NCBI GenBank assembly: GCA_963576565.1
Contig: OY755038.1
Location: forward strand, 204,511,013-204,575,012
DNA length: 64,000 bases
Direction of reading: 5' to 3'
Source: Aspidapion aeneum
Taxonomy: Eukaryota; Arthropoda; Insecta; Coleoptera; Brentidae
Part shown: positions 23,271 through 33,440 of the stretch, in pieces
How the letters are laid out: every line of letters begins with the position of its first letter
How positions within the stretch are numbered: the stretch's first letter is position 1
The notes under the pieces: model-generated
The model's database searches: none
What the model was told of the DNA's origin: nothing
The model's input: the letters and a program-made list of their open reading frames with translations, nothing else
Translations under genes and position numbers: made by a program

Positions 23271-24225
23271 TATATATAATATGTTCCTTGAATGTTCCCC
23301 GTTAACAAAAACACGCTAAATACATATCGTTTTAAAGATAATTTTATTTTCAATAATATACAGTCAAAAGAGATTTTTTGGAAAGCTTAGAAGAAAATTG
23401 AATAAAATAAATAAAATTTTTCAAAATAACCTCAATATGCGGAAGCCCCTGGAGTGTCAATAATAGCTTTAACACAACTTTAAAATGTTTCCATAAAATG
23501 CTTAGTTTTTTTGAAAACTGAATAAAACCTAAAAAATACGATTTTTTTTCGTGATCCTAAAAAATTACCCCCCTTTTTTGGATGCCAATCAAGAGCTAAC
23601 CATGGACTTTGCCCAATAATTTAATTTTCTACAATAAAGTTGATTACACACTTTCTGTAAAAAAGCTTACCTTTTGCGAAAATGACATAAAACTGAATAA
23701 TTACGGTTTATTTTCGATATTCTATGGAAATACATAGGAAACGGGTGTACTGCTAACACTTCAGGGTTCGTATCTCAGTAAGGGTACTACCCAGAGAACT
23801 CAGTGATGTCTTATTTTATACACTATTAGTTAGTCTTTATTTTATGTTATTAAAGATTTTTTCAAAAATAAGCAGTTTCGAAGTTAAACGCCTAAAAAAA
23901 TACTCGTCAAAATCCAAAATGGCGGCAAAATGTTTAGCGTCATAACTCAAAAACCATTTGTCTGACAAAAAATTTACAAAATCATTTTTGTAAAAAATTT
24001 TATTGTCTTCTACTTTCGTTTAAAACTTTTTTTTTCTAAACCATAATTTAAAAAAAAGCTTTTTGTGCACACTGACCCCAAGATGGCGGGGGAAGCCGGC
24101 CACGCTCCAAGGTCGAAAAGTCAAATTTGTTTTTAGGATTCCAATGTCAACAACATATATGTCAAAATTGCGACCACACCACCTTTTGCAAGCTAAAATT
24201 CTATAATGACTGGACTAAACTGAAA

Positions 24226-25064
24226 CAGCTGATCGTTGAGAGTCCGCCAGTTTAGCCAGCTGTGGGCAGGCTTTTCTTCGAGGAACGTTCAAAACCTTCG
24301 GGGTATAGGCCTGGGCAAAGCAAGGGGGGGGCTTGAGGGGCTAAGCCCCCCCCAAATTCAGTTAGCTCCACAAAAATAATTTGAAAGATCTTCCATGGGT
24401 CAAGTGATTCAGTTTTTTACCTCTTGCAAATATTAAAAATGGCATAATAAAATCCCTGATGCTGATGCTGCTGATAAACAAACTCATTTGTCCTCATCCC
24501 CTCTTACTCTTATGACAAGGACGGCACGTGTCCCGCTCTAAACAAGGCTAGAGTATAGAGGACCGATATTTCTCTCCTTTGTTTTTGACTTAAAAATAAA
24601 TTTGCATTTGATTAGTTTTTCGCGTCTCTGTTTCCATAAAATATGTCATATATACTGGTAATATAGTCTTTAAAAAAAAATGGCGGCCAAACTTTTGGAT
24701 GTTAATTTTATAAAAAAAAATTACCTTTATGTTATAATATCTATATTGTTAAAATATTCTTATTTGGATTTAAGTTTCTTAATTTTATTTCCTGAAAAGT
24801 ACGTTGCGGTTCTCAAACACTACTGGAATTTAAAGTATTTTTATTAACTGGTATATATTTAACCTAAATGAAGTTTTAGTATTTTAAGGAATTCGCTGCA
24901 GGAATTTTTATGGCAATTAAAACAATCTTATCGTGGCAGTCGAGTTTTAGCTTTGTTTAAGTTTTTAGGTGTAAATTTTCAAACCACAAAGATGAGAAAA
25001 TTTAATATTTACTTAATTCTCGATATACGAGGGTTTTCTTTTATATTTTGCATATAGAAACATA
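24226..25064. other. Intronic stretch with a G/C-run hairpin
   Basis: At about 24306-24353 a GGGGGGGG/CCCCCCCC hairpin resembles the inside of the hAT-like MITEs, but I cannot define its ends. A short GATGCTGATGCTGCTGAT tract lies at 24459. No gene. Confidence 0.4.
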
Positions 25065-26426
25065 GAGGGCGACACTGATCGAATGTCGTTACTAAAACTT
25101 GACCTCAATGTTCAGCCAAGTGAATTTTTTAAGTTAACAAATCAGTAGAAAAATGGAATTGAATCAAGAACACTTACAAGCTTTAATTTTTTACAAAGTT
25201 CGAAGAAAATTATTTCAACAAAAATGCCTTGCCGAGCTGATTTCTGTCTTTAATGAAGGACCACATCAGTCGGCAGTTTCTCGTTGGTATGGAGAAATCA
25301 AGTTGGACGAATTAGCGTTAGTGACGATCTAAGGTCAGGTGCACCAACACCGGTTGTGAGTCAGAAAAACATCGACGCTGTGCGCATGCTTATCACGCAA
25401 GATTAACATGTGACATATCGCGAGATAGAGGCTTCATTGGCGATTTCAAAGACCTCAATTCAAAACATTTTGCATGAAGAATTAGGGATAAGAAAATTAG
25501 TTTCCCGCTGGATACCGCATCTGTTACCGATGAACAGAAAGAAGCTAGTGTCAATTGCTGTCAGAAAACTCTATACCGCTTTGAAGCAAGAATCTCAAAA
25601 AACGTGTATAGCATTGTCAATGGTGATAAATCGTGGATATACTCATATGAATCCGAAAATTAACGTCAGTCGTCTGTTTGGGTTTTGCAAGATGAAGAGT
25701 AGCTAAAAAAAGTCATCCGTTTTTGAAGTGTGTCCAAAAAGATGGTCGCGACATTTGTCGGTCATACAGCAACAATTACTCTGGAAGATCAAAGAACTGT
25801 TACTGCTGATTGTTACATCACCATTAATTTGCCGAAAGTCGTCGCCGAGCTGCAAAAAACGAACCACGAACGACGAATCATCCTCCACCAAGACAATGCA
25901 AGTTCGTGTAAGGCATAAAAAACCTTCGAACATTTCAATTTTCTATGGAAAAAAACCACTAAATTTTTAACCCAACAAATGTCGAATTGTTGGACCATCC
26001 TCAAAGATTTTAGTCACCAGAGGAAGCAGTCGACGCCTTCAAGAATATCATTTTAATAGTACCAAGAAACGAGTGGAATTACAGCTTTGACAACTGGTTT
26101 AAGCGCATGCAAAAGTGCATTAATTTTCGTGGAAAATACTTCAAGAGACGCTCACTGTCTTGATGACGGGTAAAAATGCAAAATGCGTTGATCCGGCCTG
26201 AAAAGACAAAGAGCTGTCGTAGGTCACGGACTATAGTTGTTTTCTTTTATTTGCATTCGATCTTTTCATTGATCGATATTGTATAGCAGTGTTTTCCCTG
26301 CTTTTGGTTTTTTGTTTCTCTCGTATCTCGGTAGATGGCGCCTCTTGCTATAGTTCGCTCACTAATTACATTTAATTAGAGACAAAACCGTCTGATTAAC
26401 TTTGCAAGATTTGTCACTTGACCAGC

Positions 26427-26474
26427 AGTGTTCTGAGGAGTCCCATAAGGACGAAACGGTTAACTGTCAACACT
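26427..26474 (+). ncRNA. Type I hammerhead ribozyme, copy 1
   Basis: In order: stem I 3' strand AGTGTT (26427-26432), core CTGAGGA (26433-26439), stem II GTCC-CATAA-GGAC (26440-26452), core GAA (26453-26455), stem III ACGG with loop TTAA and CTGT (26456-26467), cleavage nucleotide C at 26468 (GUC triplet), and stem I 5' strand AACACT (26469-26474), which pairs perfectly with AGTGTT. All invariant core positions (CUGANGA, GAAA, UH) are present. A further ACC/GGT pairing outside an internal loop in stem I could give the loop-loop contact with stem II usual in active hammerheads. Self-cleavage is expected between 26468 and 26469. Confidence 0.93.
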
Positions 26475-26940
26475 TATTAGGTGTCCATTAGATCTTGGAC
26501 CCCCGTGAGGTTAAGCTTTCAAGCTACCCACGGAAAAATATAAGGGAAACAAAAAACTCCTTTTTGCCCGATTAGCCATTAAACTTGTTTGATTTTTAAA
26601 ATTCACGGGTACGAAATTTCACGTTTGTTAGTATTATTTGGCTTAAAAATTCCGTTGATTGACGTTCACTGTCTTGATGACGGGTAAAAATGCAAAATGC
26701 GTTGATCCGGCCTGAAAAGACAAAGAGCTGTCGTAGGTCACGGACTATAGTTGTTTTCTTTTATTTGCATTCGATCTTTTCATTGATCGATATTGTATAG
26801 CAGTGTTTTCCCTGCTTTTGGTTTTTTGTTTCTCTCGTATATCGGTAGATGGCGCCTCTTGCTATAGTTCGCTCACTAATTACATTTAATTAGAGACAAA
26901 ACCGTCTGATTAACTTCGCAAGATTTGTCACTTGACCAGC

Positions 26941-26988
26941 AGTGTTCTGAGGAGTCCCATAAGGACGAAACAGTGAACTGTCAACACT
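26941..26988 (+). ncRNA. Type I hammerhead ribozyme, copy 2
   Basis: Same architecture as copy 1: AGTGTT (26941-26946), CTGAGGA (26947-26953), stem II GTCC/GGAC with the same CATAA loop, GAA, stem III, C at 26982, AACACT (26983-26988). Stem III here is ACAG-TGAA-CTGT, four Watson-Crick pairs, where copy 1 has a G-U pair (ACGG/CTGT). So the differences between the copies keep the stem. Cleavage is expected between 26982 and 26983, exactly 514 nt after the first site. Confidence 0.93.
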
Positions 26989-27195
26989 TATTAGGTGTCC
27001 ATTAGATCTTGCACCCCCGTGAGGTTAAGCTTTCAAGCTACCCACGGAAAAATATAAGGGAAACAAAAAACTTCTTTTTGCCCGATTAGCCATTAAACTG
27101 TTTGATTTTTAAAATTCACGGGTACGAAATTTCACGTTAGACAATAAGGTCTTTAAAAGTTATCTACTCTTTTATTCCAGCTGTATATGTCAATC

Positions 27196-29786
27196 TTAAA
27201 AGACAACCCTCGTAAGTAAATTTTAATTGGTTTAGCTATTAAATGTAAAATTTAAGTGATCAGCTCGGCTATGCTAAAATAAGACGCGAAAAGATCACGT
27301 CGGTACTGAAAGGAACTGACTTTACTATTTAAATATTTAAATAATTTATAGCAGAATAGAAAAAGGTAAATAAAAAGAGTTTGACGAATTTCAGGAAATA
27401 AGGTGAAAAAATTCTTGGTTAATTTTTGACATGGGGCAAAAGTTTGTACTATGTACTAACTATTCACACACAGGACGAGCATGTCAATTGCTTCGTATCG
27501 TAGGTTTTTGACAATTTACAGACGCAATTTTCAAGCGACCTAAATAGTTTTGATACGAATTTGTAAGGTAATAAATATCAAGCGCTTTAATACCTTTACG
27601 ACTTTGTAAAAGGTAAAATTTAAAATTATTACCACTCTTTGTTACATCTTGATGATTTTTTCAAGGTTTTTTTTCAAAAACTCAAAAAACAATGATTTGA
27701 TTTTAATTTTTTTAATAGTATTTGATAGCTTGATAAGGTTTACCAAATTAGCTAGGTAAGTTAGTTAACAATGAATTTAGTATAGAGCAAAAACTGAAAA
27801 TTTTTAAAATGCCGTTTTTAAAAACGCAAGATCGGTTTGCAGTATCTTAGTGAGATGGGGGATCACAATTTTGGGTTTTCGGAAAAGAAATAGGTTCAAA
27901 CCTTGGTCAAACCGATATTCCAAATTTAAAGGCTAAACCTTGATATCTCGAAAACCACTAAACCGATCTAATTTTCGGTCTCGTTCTTTAATAAGATGGG
28001 CTTAACTTTGAATCCAGTAAAAAAAGTATAGGGGACGGTATTCGCAAAAAGTCGATGAAAAAAATATCTAAGTATAAGTCTTTTTAATGCTGACATCGTT
28101 CTTCTTACAAATTAAATTACATTGTTTTGGTGTACATCACTTTTTTAGGCTCAGTCGCTGGCACCATTTATGTGAGAAAATAACACAAAAACTTGCAGTG
28201 GTGAGGAAAAAAGTTTGGGTAGGGCGGCCTATCCCCATCTTGCTCCATTTCTGGCATTCGTTAGCAGACTATTTCGATAATTTTTTTAAAATTGAAATTT
28301 TAAAATGCGTTTTTAACTCTTTTATATGCTTCGTGCTTCACTTGCCCCACCCATATAAACTCTGACTACATAATGCTCTATAAAATACAAGGTGGTCAAT
28401 CATTAGGCTTGGTTAGGTTATTTTTGTTTTTTTTAGGAGTACTTTTGAAGGTCTTGACTATAAGAATGACCTATCCTTGCTATTCAAATTTATTTTGAGC
28501 TGTGTTACATCATCTTCAGTATTTGATAAAAAGGTAATACGAAATCTTATTGTAAAAATAAATGGATCTATGACGAAGCTGATACGTTCCTAGCAAGCCT
28601 ATAAGCACGGTTCAAGTGAAGCCATGATATATTGAGATATTGAGCGTCATACGCTGCCGAGTTCTGATTGGCAGGGAGTTACCAGACAACCGTTTCTTTA
28701 CGAACCGTGTGTCGCGACAAGATACAGGACTATAAAAAATATTTAATAGGCACTTATGGCGCCATCTAGTTTAGCTCAGTCAAAAATGCTGATGCCCGTT
28801 GCCCATACTTGACAACGCTACAAAAAACCTAAAGACGTCACAACTTCAAATATCAAACCAACCTGACTGTTTAAATTCTAGTTAGAGCAAATTTACTCCC
28901 CGTCTGATCATGCTTCGTTTTTAAAAATCCCATTTCATGATGTTTTCGTAAAGTTTTTTTTCTTTCAATCATTTTTATATGTTAATCCTTGTGTGGTTAT
29001 CGTATCCCTCCAGCATAATACTTCTTTTACGTTGTGTGGGTTATGGGATTGGCTTAGAAAATCATATATCTATTAACCACAGGATATTTGTTTTCTTTTT
29101 TAAACCAATCAATACTGTGACAAGTTCTTTTTTTGTATAGCATTTTTGCATCCTGTATAAAGGAATATTACAATTGAACTGAAAATATATAAAATTATTA
29201 TTTTCGACAGCTGCTTTTATTTCGTTTCCACCTTTTCGCAAAAGCCAAAACCTTTTATGCAAAAATAAAATGTAGATACCATAGGGCATGAAAAATGAAT
29301 TTTAAAATTTAAATTTATTTAAGCATATAAACCGATACCGATTCAAATATATGAAAAAATAACATTAATCATTTTTATAAGACAATAAGATTGCAAAAAC
29401 CGAAGTGGGCAAAGACCCCCCAAGAAAATCTAAAGTTAGACATTTAAATTAAAATTAAATGTTGTAGTATATTAACATTTGAAGTATGGAGCAAAAAGTG
29501 TCTTCCTCAACCATGCTGAAGGAAATCTTGTCGTACTCCGTTAGGTCTTGATTCGCCAGCCTTCGTAACTGGTGTTATTTTGCTCAAGTCAACGAGATAC
29601 AGAAGAGTAGACGAGACATCACAAAAGAGTCTATGTACTGGAAGACATCACAGTTGTTCAAACACCGTCTAGTGAATGTTTAATCTTCAATAACTCTGTA
29701 AGATAGGCAACCCAACGGACAAAGAATGAAGTACCAATAGTAATGGGTAGATCGATCTGCTGTACATTTCGTGTTATATGCAGTAA
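27196..29786. other. Long AT-rich intronic stretch
   Basis: No exon or transposon I can support. There is a TCTCGAAAACCACTAAACCG-like phrase near 27943 of a type common in insect dispersed repeats. The frame at 28087-28365 has no recognisable domain and ordinary intron-like composition. Confidence 0.4.
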
Positions 29787-29926
29787 AGCCGGCTGTCCAT
29801 GGAGCGTCTTATCTGCGCGGATTTTTTTTTCTCAGGCTTTGATTGGTCCAAAATTTTAAATCAACCAATCAGAGCCCTAGGAAAGATAAATCTGCACGGA
29901 TAATACGACCCATGGACACCCAGCCT
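29787..29926. mobile_element. Short TIR MITE, about 140 bp
   Basis: The ends AAGCCGGCTGTCCATGG and the complement of AGGCTGGGTGTCCATGG are inverted. Pairing continues through CGTCTTATC/GATAATACG and TCTGCGCGGA/TCTGCACGGA, and the inner TTGATTGGT/ACCAATCA. No ORF. Confidence 0.7.
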
Positions 29927-29946
29927 AACAGTAGTGGCGTGTTGGC

Positions 29947-29984
29947 AGTGGTGCACCCAGGAATATGTCATGGGTGCGCTTGAG
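29947..29984. mobile_element. Remnant of a hAT-like MITE (both ends close together)
   Basis: CAGTGGTGCACCCAGG is followed after 11 bases by the inverted end TGGGTGCGC. It looks like an element reduced to its termini; related ends occur at 21173, 21338 and 63999. Confidence 0.4.
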
Positions 29985-30119
29985 TCATGATGTCGTATTT
30001 TCTGCTATTTTATCTTTTTATTCATGAAATATGTAGGGGGGGGGGTAAAATTTTTAGATGCCTTCTCTACGCGAAATTCCGGCATTAATTTTAGAGGCGT
30101 GCTGATATATTATTATTAT

Positions 30120-30420
30120 AATATTAGTCCAGTCAATATAGAATTTTAGGTTGCAACAGGTGGTGTAGTCGCGATTTTGACATATGTTGTTTATATTGAA
30201 GTCCTAAAAACAAATTTGGATTTTTCACCTTGGAGGGGGGGCGGCTTCCCCCGCCATCTTAAATTTAGTCTGCTGTTTTTTTTTAAATTACTTGGTTACT
30301 GTACGTTTTAGAAAAAAAGTTTTAAACAAAAGTTAAAGACAATAAAATTCTCGACAAAAACGCTATTGTACGTTTTTTTTGTCAGACCAGTAGTTTTCGA
30401 GTTATGACACATTTATATAA
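30120..30420. repeat. Truncated end of the giant inverted-repeat family
   Basis: Collinear with the complement of 23940-24225 (AGTCCAGTCA, TATAGAATTTTAG, TCGCGATTTTGACATAT, GGCTTCCCCCGCCATCTT, TTTTAGAAAAAAAGTTTTAA, TTTTCGAGTTATGAC). Only one arm end is present. Confidence 0.75.
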
Positions 30421-30730
30421 CCCCAAGGCGCTTTTAGCTCGAGGTAGGTCTCTTCAGAGTTTCGTGTGAAGTGTAATTTTTGTGGTTGCTGTTAATCTCC
30501 AAAGGATTAAAAAGTATTATTTTAGTACCTCAAAAAAGGAAATAAAAATACACTTTTAATCTCTAAAATGAATAACGAATTCTTCTAAACTAAATCTAAA
30601 CTTTCTAGAGGGCAAAAAAAAACCATTGCACGAAATGTATTTGTAAATGAGGGGCATTAGTTTTTCCCTTTGCCTCAGGCAACTAAAAAGTTAGGCACGT
30701 CCCTGGCAGGAAGCTAAGGAAGTTACTTAC
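30421..30730. other. Intron next to exon A
   Basis: No feature apart from the exon A donor (GTAAGT) at its right edge. Confidence 0.4.
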
Positions 30731-30861
30731 TTGGCATTGCTGAGGTCCCTGGCGATTGGGCGACGTAGACTTTGGTTTCGTTCGACTCCGCGAAGATTTT
30801 GTAGGTTCGGTTTCTGTAGATGTGATTTCAGGTTTCGCATCGTCTTTAGTTGTCGTTGAAA
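30731..30861 (-). CDS. C2H2 zinc-finger gene, exon A (charged linker ending in the first Cys of finger 1)
   Basis: The acceptor TTTTGTTGCAG precedes base 30861 and the donor CAA|GTAAGT lies at 30730. The exon is 131 nt, entering with 2 bases of a split codon and ending on a codon boundary. It encodes a Ser/Thr/Lys/Arg-rich stretch (TKSSRSRTKPKSTSPNRQ) ending GPQQCQ. Joined to exon B this gives C-Q-I-C-A-K-V-F, the C-x2-C start of finger 1. Phase, splice sites and the restored zinc ligand all agree across an 18.5-kb intron. Basic Ser-rich regions before the fingers are common in such nuclear proteins. The upstream exon must end with one base of a codon; I did not find it to the right. Confidence 0.8.
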
Positions 30862-31667
30862 CTGCAACAAAAACTTTGTCTATCATTTTATCCTTGTAAG
30901 CGGATTATTAATATTCTCGAAAAATTCGGACTTTTAAATTCAAAAAATAATTTTAAACGTGTATTTTGGATAAAAACGAGTTAACGCAGCGGCGACAGGC
31001 GAGATGAGACTTGCAACATGGTACACCCGTTAAAAATGTAAACTCGCACGTGACTTGGAAAAAGGTCGAACTCATCACGGCGTCTGGAATGGCGTGTCAT
31101 CAAGCAAAAATTTTAAAAGTTGAAAATATGTGGGTACAGGATAAAACCGGTGTACCACGTTTGTTTCACCTCGCCAATAGTTATCGTTAAATTAACTCGT
31201 TAACCTGGTTAGTAAACTAACTGAAAGAGAAATAAGGTCTAGCATTAATATTGCTAGCAGTATTTTGATATCTGCGCTTGCGCAGTTGTATCGTAAAATA
31301 AGGCAATCTTTAATAAAGGATTGTCCAAGTCTTTATCATTTCAGGATTAAAGTCATGCAGTTATTTTGTTGTTTTATTTTGACGGTTTTCTGAAGTCTAT
31401 CCACTAAGCTCTCACTTTTTTTAGCTAATCAATTTGCATATTTGTATTCTATGTAAGTTCTCTTTTTATAAGATGTTTTTTTTTATTTTTCGTTTAGTCT
31501 TTTTGTAATTATTGTTTCATACAGAAAAAAAAATGATAAAAAGTGTGACCGTTGTTTCGGTATGAGAATGACGTGCTACCACTCTGGGAGTTTAGAAATA
31601 TCCAAGTTAAAGGCATTTCTTTACTGTACCCGATTGTCCTCATCCCTGTCTATCAAAATATGATCTA
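30862..31667. other. Non-coding, probably the next upstream intron
   Basis: No exon with matching phase is recognised. AT-rich with no repeat pair seen. Confidence 0.4.
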
Positions 31668-32267
31668 CAGTGAAACCGCCTATAAGCGGACACTCACGAT
31701 TTTGTCCGCGTATTGGAGGTGTCCGCTTATGAGAGGGAACTGCAAAATTTTATTATATATTTATTCACAATTGCCGCTGCTTGAGTTTTTTCGATATTAT
31801 ATTTTTTAGCGGTCTCTTGTACTGCACAACTTCCATTTTTTCACGTAAACTAAGAAGTTTTTTACTAGACATTTCACAAAGATCCTACCCAACTGAACAC
31901 TAAAAATAAAACACAACAGTCCCGCCGAATAAAATATGTTTTAAATACAACAGACGAATTTAGTCTCCTCATTAAAACGGAATGAAGTAATTCCCCGGCT
32001 GCAGAGTGCGTTGTTGCCAACATACTACATAATACTTATGCACATGTCGTGAAAGAATTTTAGGTTGCAAAAGCAGCGCTCCATCCCGTTGTCAGAGGTT
32101 CGGTTAAGGGAGGTTTCAAAATTTTTTAACCAAACAAAATTGTCCGCGTTCGGTTATAGAGTGAATTTTACACGTAAAAAAATAGAGAAAAGCTTGGTTT
32201 CAACAAATTTGTCCGTCTAAAGGGAGTGTCCGCTTAATAGATGTGTCCGCAAGGAGAGGTTTTGCTG
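31668..32267. mobile_element. pogo/Tigger-like non-autonomous element, 600 bp, TA target duplication
   Basis: The left end is CAGTGAAACCGCCTATAAGC, followed by GGACA; the right end is the complement of CAGCAAAACCTCTCCTTGCG, also followed by GGACA. TA flanks both sides (31666-31667 and 32268-32269). Sub-terminal TGTCCGCTTAT and AGTGTCCGCTTAA motifs repeat inside each end, a pattern typical of Tigger/pogo ends (internal transposase sites). An 85-codon frame in it has no transposase motif. Confidence 0.8.
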
Positions 32268-32914
32268 TATATTGCTATATAGTGTCTGCTTCTGCCAAAA
32301 TAGCCGCTCTAAAATGTTCTTTAATATTTATTATTTTTTTAAAAATATGACAAACAATCTACAAAAAACTATACAACCCTATACAGCAACCTGATGTTTT
32401 TACATTTAAAGGTGAGGTTAAAAATAGCGGACAGCTGTATTAAAATTTTACACACTATTTTTTCCACACAGTAGAATTTTTTTATAATAACTAAATAATA
32501 TGGGTTTTAAAAATCAATTTATAGACACGAACAAAATCATGATATAAGCACAGCAAAGTTTAAGTTCATGTAAGTAAGTTTAACGTTATACTACAAAGTT
32601 GTTTACTATTTATATAGTTTGGCTTGCAAGAATCCTTAAGCAAAATAACTTAAAGCTGTAATTAGCTTAAACAGATTATAGAGTTAAAGGAAGACACGTG
32701 CCTTTATCAAAAGCATTTTCACCTCTCTTTGAGTAAATAGTCGACAGCTTTCCAAACACAAATACTCGCCATTTTAGAGCGCCAAAGAGAAAATATAATA
32801 GAATGGCTTACAATGTTGAAAACATATCTATATGCTCGGATACCGAGGTAGCCCTTAAGCCTCTGACGCGTGTGTGACCTTAAAACTAGTGTATGGGCCG
32901 GCCGATAGACTAGG
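32268..32914. other. Non-coding stretch
   Basis: No feature recognised; AT-rich up to 32700, then somewhat GC-richer. Confidence 0.4.
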
Positions 32915-33430
32915 GCCGTTTTCAAGCGAATAACTAGTAATTACCTCTGGTTATCCCTTGGTTGGCATTTAAAATCAGCTGTTTAGGCCTTTAGCGTATT
33001 ACCACAGAAACACCGCTTGAATAGCTTTTTTTATAACCGGTTATTGTTTGTTGTTGCTTTTTGCGTTTTTTTTTAAGAAGTTTAGTTTAATTTGGAAAAA
33101 AAAGCTTAAATATAATAAACAGTGGTTAGAGGAGTACAATGATACTGGTTTTTTTAAAATAATATTTCTTGTACAATTTTCCTTCACAATTGAGGCACAC
33201 ACGATAAATTCCACTCATTGCAAAAGCTCACATAAAAAGAAACAAAACAATTGATTGTGATGTTAGAAAACCCAATATCCTTCCTCAAAAGTATGGTAAT
33301 TACCGTTAAAAAACGATGACGTACAAAGGGCTCATTCGTGACGTCACTCTTCAAGGAGTGGTATTTACCAAGGCCGCTTAAACACCTTTGGTAAATACTA
33401 GTTGTTACTAGTTATTCGCTTGAAAACGGC
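32915..33430. mobile_element. TIR element, 516 bp
   Basis: The termini GCCGTTTTCAAGCGAATAAC plus TAGTAA are perfect inverted repeats at both ends. The interior is AT-rich with no transposase. Its right end touches the target duplication of the next element, with one base between them. Confidence 0.75.
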
Positions 33431-33440
33431 ATAGCTAAAG

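Larger units (their letters stand above)
20740..24225. mobile_element. Giant inverted-repeat (foldback) element with three nested insertions
   Basis: The left arm (about 20740-21936) and right arm (about 23281-24225) are inverted copies. Paired blocks include GTCAGTCATTA, CGCGATTTTGACATAT, CATTTTAGAAAAAAAG, GTTTAGCGTCATAA, GGGTAGTACCC, AACCCTGAAGTGTTAGCAGT, CATTTTCTTAAAA, ATTGACA and TTTTTGTTAACGGGGAAC. The arms are 0.95-1.2 kb and diverged by perhaps 10-15%. Removing the insertions at 21173-21338, 22092-22343 and 22396-23270 leaves an element of about 2.2 kb with a loop near 200 bp. No ORF is seen. A truncated end of the same family is at 30120-30420. Class unknown. Confidence 0.75.
26150..27138 (+). 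mobile_element. Hammerhead-ribozyme retroelement or satellite: 1.9 tandem copies of a 514-bp unit
   Basis: Unit 1 is 26150-26663. A second copy (26664-27138) stops 39 bp short of full length. The two copies differ at only a handful of positions. Each holds one complete type I hammerhead ribozyme on the plus strand. The insertion interrupts the 3' end of a mariner copy and is flanked by AGAC (26146-26149 and 27139-27142). The sister mariner at 53 kb gives the empty site, so both ends are exact. No protein is encoded, so it must depend on other machinery. Known relatives by design are the cave-cricket pDo500 satellite (about 500-bp unit), animal retrozymes and Penelope-like elements. The cleavage-to-cleavage length is 514 nt. 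Confidence 0.9.
25065..27195 (+). pseudogene. mariner (mauritiana/Mos1-type) copy A, split by the hammerhead dimer
   Basis: Upstream, GAATGTCGTTAC (25081) matches the inner part of Mos1-type ends. The frame starts at 25153 (MELNQEHLQALIFYKVRRK, helix-turn-helix N-terminus) and breaks near 25330. It resumes as VTYREIEASLAISKTSIQNI (second helix-turn-helix), GDKSWIYSYE (first catalytic Asp) and RRIILHQDNASS (second Asp). The block with the third Asp (SPDL-P-DFF) is deleted between about 25985 and 26005. The C-terminus NYSFDNWFKRMQKCINFRGK is followed at 26150 by the ribozyme-bearing insertion; mariner 3' sequence resumes at 27139 and matches the sister copy at 52935-53945 to about 27190. Dead from stops, frameshifts and the deletion. 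Confidence 0.85.

Noticed and set aside
25703..26004. Several overlapping frames on both strands around 25.7-26.0 kb
   Set aside because: They are shadows and shifted frames of the mariner pseudogene, whose conserved blocks account for this stretch.
26427..26988. The ribozymes acting on the zinc-finger pre-mRNA
   Set aside because: The catalytic strand is plus, while the gene is on minus, so the host intron RNA carries only the antisense of the ribozyme.
26150..27138. Reading the 475-bp direct repeats as LTRs of a tiny LTR retrotransposon
   Set aside because: Only about 39 bp separate the copies, with no primer-binding site or polypurine tract visible, and the repeats do not begin TG or end CA. 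A dimeric hammerhead element fits better.
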